Shown here: one piece after another, positions 58,949-64,000 of the stretch
How the letters are laid out: each line of letters opens with the position of its first letter
Position numbering within the stretch: the stretch's first letter is position 1
From: Nymphaea colorata
Taxonomy: Eukaryota; Streptophyta; Magnoliopsida; Nymphaeales; Nymphaeaceae
Reading direction: 5' to 3'
NCBI RefSeq assembly: GCF_008831285.2
Contig: NC_045142.1
Coordinates: 1,991,001 to 2,055,000, forward strand
DNA length: 64,000 nt
Program-made: the position numbers and the translations under genes
The notes under the pieces: model-generated
What the model was told of the DNA's origin: nothing
What the model saw: only the letters and a program-made list of their open reading frames with translations
The model's database searches: none

Positions 58949-60066
58949 TTTGTGTATATCGGAGCGGGGAAAGGCTCTAACCAGTTTAATGCAAAGCCTC
59001 AGCTAAACTATAAAAGCTCTAAGAAAACAAACTTCTCTGCCGCCCATAAACTTCAAATTTCGCTGTCAACCAAGGTGCCGTCTCTAGCTACCTCGATACG
59101 ATCCCCTACCAGCTTGTTTCATTCGTAGACCAGCCCTTCGTTTGATAGGAGGCCCCTTTGCAGACAATAACAAAAGACACATCCTTTTGTTCTCTCTAGC
59201 AAACACCTGAGCGTAAATATAAGCTAGAATTTGGCAGCAAAAACCACGAAAAAGTTGCTAACAAAGCTGCTGATAGATACTGAACGCTTCGGGCCTGCTG
59301 CAAGGAAACGGATACACCCTTCAGGCATTCTGCAAGAACCGAGTCCAACGCATCAACTAGATAGGCTCCGAACACCAACAGGAAGGCGCTTCTCAGGCGG
59401 TGGCATTTCCCCCCGGTTCGAAGTTTTTTCTCCAAAGAAAGCAATATCGCGAACTAGGCTTCATTCCTCCGACTCGTATCTTATGAAAGATGTTGCCGCC
59501 TCCTCGATCCCACACCTAAATGACAAAAATCCGTCCGCCGACGATGAACTTCCCTTAGAAAGAAAAGGACAAAACGTCATTTCAACTATCATGGACTAGA
59601 AAACAAAAGCCAGTAAAAACTCGACCAAATCAACCCCGCATCTACCTCTACCCCGATGCTTCGACCCAGAACCCGCCAGGCTGCCGGAGAAAGCAGTGAT
59701 CTGTCACTTTTTCGCCAGAAGCAACGCCGCAACGCCTGAGAACGGCGATCCTTCTCCAACACCTCAAATTCCTCGACGACCGATAGCAAAACGCCTCCGA
59801 TCGCTCACCGCCTCGCGAACTTTTCACCGAAGACACGCCAGAACGCCGAAGAATCACGCACTCTCGCTCGTCTTCTTCACCGCCGGTTCTCGCGCAGCAA
59901 TGTAATAATCCTCCGCCTTCCCCGTTCGATCGCAACCGGAAAACGATGAAGCCGCAGCTCTTCTGCCCTAAAAAACGGACCAGATCATGCCTCTGTCTCT
60001 CTCATGGCCTAAACACCGGCCGGATTCTGAAGAGACGACGACCTCTTTCCCGGCGGGGCCTTTCCC
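58949..60066 (-). promoter_or_regulatory. Long 5' leader region of the LHW-like gene
   Basis: About 1.1 kb between the putative TATA box and the main start codon. It contains the 82-codon uORF, plus very short upstream frames such as MIWSVF near 59985. One or more leader introns are likely, but I could not fix their ends. Confidence 0.5.
59196..59444 (-). CDS. Candidate conserved peptide uORF of the LHW-like gene, 82 aa
   Basis: An 82-codon frame in the long leader, ending about 250 bp before the main start at 58948. The peptide runs from MLSLEKKLRTGGKCHRLRSA through FGAYLVDALDSVLAECLKG and SVQYLSAALLATFSWFLLPN. Its composition looks like real protein and not like a shadow frame. Arabidopsis members of the LHW bHLH group are known to carry conserved peptide uORFs (CPuORF7-10 group). 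Position and gene family match; I cannot confirm the amino-acid match here. Such uORFs usually lower translation of the main protein. Splicing within the leader could alter its end. Confidence 0.6.
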   Translation of the reverse strand: MLSLEKKLRTGGKCHRLRSAFLLVFGAYLVDALDSVLAECLKGVSVSLQQARSVQYLSAALLATFSWFLLPNSSLYLRSGVC

Positions 60067-60076
60067 TTTAAATAGC
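60067..60076 (-). promoter_or_regulatory. Putative TATA box of the LHW-like gene
   Basis: Minus strand reads CTATTTAAAG in a GC-rich setting (GCGCGCTATTTAAAGGG), upstream of GC-rich leader-like sequence. Transcription would start near 60040. A GACGTGGC motif lies about 300 bp further upstream (60365-60372). Confidence 0.5.
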
Positions 60077-60419
60077 GCGCGCCCTCCGGCAGAAAACCCC
60101 GCGGACTTGAAACTGTTTGAAAACCGAAATTGATAGCCTCCTTCTGGGCCCGTGACCGTGAGGCTTGCGGGCCCCACATGGAATGAATGTGGAACTAGGG
60201 GTCGGGTAGTTCCGTAGCTACGCTGTCGCGTCGGCGAGTAGATCGCCCCGATTATTTCGCCGGCTGCTTCGGGAAGCCGACATTCTCTGCAACCGATTCG
60301 GATAAAACCGATTCTGTCGTCATCAGACTCGGTGAGTTGCAATTGGAAACCTCTTGAATATCACTGACGTGGCTGAGCGTGACTTTTCACCTTCTCACGG
60401 TCACCATAGATGTGAGATG

Positions 60420-61500
60420 TATTAAATTAATAATTATGGCCAATAATATTCATATAATAAATATTATGCAATTACTGTATAAGTTACGCAATAAAAAACG
60501 AGATCCAGTATTCAAATCGTCACACTCGACAAGCTAAATCACATATTTATTAAAGTATGGACGCTATTTATATAAGTGGCAACTTGATTTTAAACTATTC
60601 ATTTGAATAATGGACCTTAGATAATTTATAAATTTATTGCCTACTCAAGTATTTCATATTACCAAATCAACTTTTTATGTTAAATTTGATAATTAATTTT
60701 CTTTTTTCCCTTAATAAGCTTACAAGAGTGCTTTAGAGATAGTTATATAGACTTCAAATAATTTCTCAAAGAATATAAGCTCATCCTATTGAGCATATAA
60801 CCCTTGCAACCTAAATTAGATATGACGATTTTATGCAAAAATCTATGGGTATAAATGGATTCAGCTTTTACTAAATTGGATTTAGATTTGGACTTGGATT
60901 CTGATGTCATCTTTTAAAACCAGATTAAAATTTGACTAGCATAAGATCTAAGAATAAACACATGTGAGACTTTTATCAAATCTGGACCAAATCCAAACAC
61001 AACAATCTATCCACATTTTTAAGGGGTCGTTCTAGTGTTCTATGAATATGTTCAATCTTTAAAACAGATTTATGAGACACTTACAAAGGAACAATATTGG
61101 TACTGCCAAACAACTCCTAAATAGAGCTCTCATAACAAAACCCCTCGAATATATGCATAACTACAAAGTTAAATCTAAATTTGTCCTGAAAGTATAAATG
61201 TGAAAGTAAGATGATAAGAACGGATTTAACAATCACAAATAACAATATTCAATGTGACGGTTTTTTTTTTCTATGTGCAGAGTAACCATTCTTAAAGGAG
61301 GAAACTTGGCAATGTTGGTTAAATACGCCAAAGTTCAGACAGATAAGCTGCATTTATTCCAGATTTATTGAAATACATGATTTTTAATGATATAAAAAGA
61401 TAAACATTTGTTCGTTGTTGATGTTTGAAATTCTCCAAATCCTTGCTTGCGTCATGCAGGCCATCTAAAAGTCTTCTCTTATTTTGTACATATATTGCAT
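60420..61500. other. AT-rich spacer
   Basis: No gene recognised. About 61023-61120 is a short TTTGGC-type MITE remnant (ends AGGGGTCGTTCTAGTG and GCCAAACAACTCCTAAA). Confidence 0.4.
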
Positions 61501-61533
61501 TGAGTCAGATGGTCGGACGACTTAACCACTTAA

Positions 61534-61535
<2 letters not shown>

Positions 61536-61600
<65 letters not shown>

Positions 61601-61625
61601 CATAACATGAATATATATATATAGA
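61536..61625. repeat. Long (TA)n microsatellite
   Basis: About 32 uninterrupted TA units to 61600, then a second short TA run to about 61623. It produces false YIYIYI frames on both strands. Confidence 0.95.
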
Positions 61626-62634
61626 CATATATGTTATATATATTCACATATATATGACATATAACAAATAGATAACTTATAAGTTGTATGAAATCTATAA
61701 AATGCATGTTATATATGTATGTTTATACGTATAACTATCTGGCTACAATGGTAGCCGGCCCACACGTACTCACAAGCCGAAACTTAGTACTTACTCGACA
61801 AGCTAGTTTCTGTCATTAATCTAGCAATATATTTGAAGGGATTTTCTGTGGCTGGTTAGATTAGAGGCAGGCATGAGAGCAACCGTTGGTTCTATTTTTG
61901 TGTGTGTCAACTCTTTATGCAAATCAGAGTAAACATAAACTCTAGAAAGAATGTATCAAACTCCGAATCTTACGTGTGCAGTTTTCTCAAGTAAATAAAA
62001 AAAAAAGAAAAGGAAGATTGAATATTGCAATGCACAACTTGTTACTTTGATTCATCTCTTGGAAGGCATTATTTAATAACAGGACTCAATGCCATGAATG
62101 GCGGAAGAGGAGCAATTCAATCCCTTCTAACCAAATATAAACTCTATTATTGATATTTCATGTCATCTACAGATTGGTCATTTAATGGCAATGGTTGACT
62201 GTGATGAAGAAGAAAAGGGATTGTCAAACCATTGCTATGATTTTGTGACGCATAATGATGCAGTCCTTGCGAGGTACATGGTGGGTGAGCCCTCCTGGCT
62301 ACCATCAATTGGAAGGATGACAACATAAAGAAGCTACCAATGTAGCAGTGGGCAAGTTGGTAGGGTCTTTCACCTCAATGCCTTTGACCTCAACATTAAC
62401 CTTCTCCTCATCTATTCTCTATGTAAAAATTGTATCTCTTTACACTTATATTAGAACTTGGAGAAAATTAAATTTATGCCAAGCAGTGGAGTTACCAAGT
62501 CCCAAGAATTAACATAAGTGGTGGATGGAGTGGGCAAACAAAGCCCACTACCAATTTTTTTAAAAATTAAAGGAGAGAGAGAGATTGGTCACTATGGGTG
62601 CCTTTATATGGATAGTGCAAGTCATCATGTGTGT

Positions 62635-62636
<2 letters not shown>
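61626..62636. other. Spacer, nothing recognised
   Basis: AT-rich sequence without a gene or clear repeat. Confidence 0.4.
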
Positions 62637-62730
<94 letters not shown>

Positions 62731-62756
62731 GGAAAGAGAGAGAGAGAGAGAGAGAC
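62637..62756. repeat. Compound (TA)n(TG)n(GA)n microsatellite
   Basis: Three adjoining dinucleotide runs: TA to about 62664, TG to about 62685, then GA with a few interruptions to 62755. Confidence 0.95.
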
Positions 62757-62884
62757 ATAATATGCCAGATGAAGGGATCATCTGGCAATAGTATGAATTT
62801 CTCATGCAACATTAATGCAGTGTTCCTAATGTTGAATGGCTCCAAAGGGTTCAATATTTTCTTTGTATTTGCAGAATGCATGAC

Positions 62885-63032
62885 ACATAAAGCAGTCATT
62901 GGTAGTTAGAACCCTTTCATGAATCTGTTTCAAAGATTAGGTTATGTCTATAGAATTTATATGAACATGTCCTAATCTTTGAAGTAGATTCATAGAATAC
63001 ATACGTAATGTTCCAACTGTCAAATAACCCCC
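62885..63032. mobile_element. TTTGGC-type MITE remnant
   Basis: Left part AGTCATTGGTAGTTAGAACC and right part GTTCCAACTGTCAAATAACC in inverted relation, with inner pairing of ATGAATCTGTTTCAAAGATT against AATCTTTGAAGTAGATTCAT. Related to 14885-15054 but more diverged. Confidence 0.45.
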
Positions 63033-63211
63033 AAGACATTCATGGATAATTTTTTTTTTTTTAAACAAAGAAATACACTAAGAGAGATGAATTTTTTGTG
63101 GGCAAAATAGAGATAAATCATGCAATAATTTGTTACTGATGATCATATTTCAGCTTGAATGGTAGGGCCAAAAAGGGGGGGTGGGAGAAAAAATAGAAAA
63201 GGAAGGACATG

Positions 63212-63630
63212 TAGGGCTGCACACGAGCCGAGTCAACCTCGAGTTGGGCTACTTCGAGCTTGTCTTGACTTAGAAAGCTCAAGCTCGAACTGAGCTCAAA
63301 CTCGGTCGACCTCAACAAAACAAGCTCAACCTCCACTCGGTGATATAATGTCGAGTTTGAACTCGACTTATTGAACTCGTTTAGCACATTTATCTTAAGC
63401 ATGTTTTGTTTCTTTTAACTTATTTGCTTGACACTCGTTTAATTATTTTTTCATTATATTTCAATAGTCATTGTGTAGTCGAGCCGAGTCGAGTTCTTAC
63501 AACTTGAATTTGACTCATTTGAGCATAGGTTTGAGCTCAAGCTCGACTTTTTATAAATAAGTTGAGTTCGAGTTGAGTTTTAACAAGCAAATTCGAGTCG
63601 GCTCGAGCGGACTCAGACTCGTTGTGCAGC
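63212..63630. mobile_element. GCTGCACACGAGCC-type MITE (419 bp)
   Basis: Starts TAGGGCTGCACACGAGCCGA and ends GACTCGTTGTGCAGC. Target duplications are AGGACATG (63204-63211) and TGGACATG (63631-63638), 7/8. The interior is full of CTCGAGCT/GAGTCGAG words in both orientations. This is a widespread plant hAT-type MITE pattern. No coding sequence. Confidence 0.75.
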
Positions 63631-63638
63631 TGGACATG

Positions 63639-64000
63639 GCACTCGCACTCAATTAGAGTTGATGATTACTATTGCCGCTTGAAAAGCAATTTTGGTACAG
63701 CATTCATGTTTAGATTGTACATATCTACAGTGACAAAATCAATTTACATAATAACGTACATACCTAAGTAAACTTGCCAGTGCATTCCAACTTAGTTTAG
63801 AGTATGCATTGGTCATTACCAAATTTGACGTCATAGAAAAAACTCATCAGGATAAAAAACAAAAATCGTACGACAAACTGGATTTCTAAAGAAATATCGG
63901 ATATTATCTGTTATCCGATTGCATTTGAGTCAAATTGGTAAGAAAAAATGAATGTACGTTGTTGTCCCCAACTAAGATGAGGTAATTATTAATTGATAAC
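63639..64000. other. Spacer to the window end
   Basis: AT-rich sequence, nothing recognised. Confidence 0.4.

Noticed and set aside
59968-60342. 124-codon minus-strand frame ending near the LHW leader
   Set aside because: It spans the putative TATA box, so most of it would lie upstream of transcription. GC-rich sequence explains the open frame.
61425-61707. YIYIYI frames on both strands
   Set aside because: Translation of the TA microsatellite.
62518-62899. RERERE and SLSLSL frames
   Set aside because: Translation of the compound TA/TG/GA microsatellite.
1-64000. CRISPR arrays, operons, phage or bacterial defence genes
   Set aside because: The window is plant nuclear DNA with spliced genes; no regularly spaced direct repeats with unique spacers are present.
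1-64000. tRNA, rRNA or known microRNA precursors
   Set aside because: I looked for conserved tRNA boxes, rRNA text and common miRNA sequences such as miR156 and saw none that were convincing; a covariance-model scan would be needed to exclude them.

Overview
This window is nuclear DNA from a flowering plant. The genes are split by AT-rich GT-AG introns, all five intact genes belong to plant families (two of them, the PMT-type methyltransferases and the LHW-type bHLH proteins, are plant-specific), and the spaces between them are filled with short inverted-repeat transposons (MITEs) and TA, TC and GA microsatellites. I cannot name the species. Exon joins were worked out by hand from family resemblance plus splice signals. 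In all five intact genes the summed exon lengths are an exact multiple of three.

Layout. 1-4.1 kb: a three-copy tandem array (period 1437-1440 bp) of a hAT-like element with 8-bp target duplications, inserted at the edge of a GGGCC-rich MITE. 4.6-5.0 kb: a broken tropinone-reductase-like SDR gene. 5.66-11.67 kb: three copies of an unrecognised repeat, with younger MITEs inserted at different points and a large foldback at 8.7-9.35 kb. 12.5-18.1 kb (minus): a complete 9-exon Golgi PMT-type methyltransferase of 648 aa. 18.2-22.6 kb: MITE-rich spacer. 22.6-32.4 kb (plus): a Myb/SANT nuclear protein resembling RNA polymerase I termination factors (DMTF1/TTF1/Reb1 type), 623 aa. 33.8-34.6 kb: an internally deleted CSLC (xyloglucan glucan synthase) pseudogene. 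34.6-38.2 kb: spacer. 38.3-42.5 kb (plus): a MATH-BTB (BPM-type) CUL3 adaptor, 406 aa. 44.5-52.0 kb (plus): an RCC1-repeat protein, 484 aa. 52.4-60.1 kb (minus): an LHW-type bHLH transcription factor, 815 aa, with a candidate conserved peptide uORF in its long leader. The RCC1 and LHW genes converge with 326 bp between stop codons. 60.4-64 kb: spacer with microsatellites and a 419-bp MITE.

The genes do not form a pathway or cluster; this is an ordinary mix of housekeeping and regulatory plant genes. I found no evidence of a novel enzymatic system. The most interesting points are the LHW uORF, the structure of the hAT/MITE array, MITE insertions resolved to the base by empty sites in neighbouring repeat copies, a microhomology-type deletion in the CSLC pseudogene, and a 7-codon uORF ending 2 nt before the BPM start codon.
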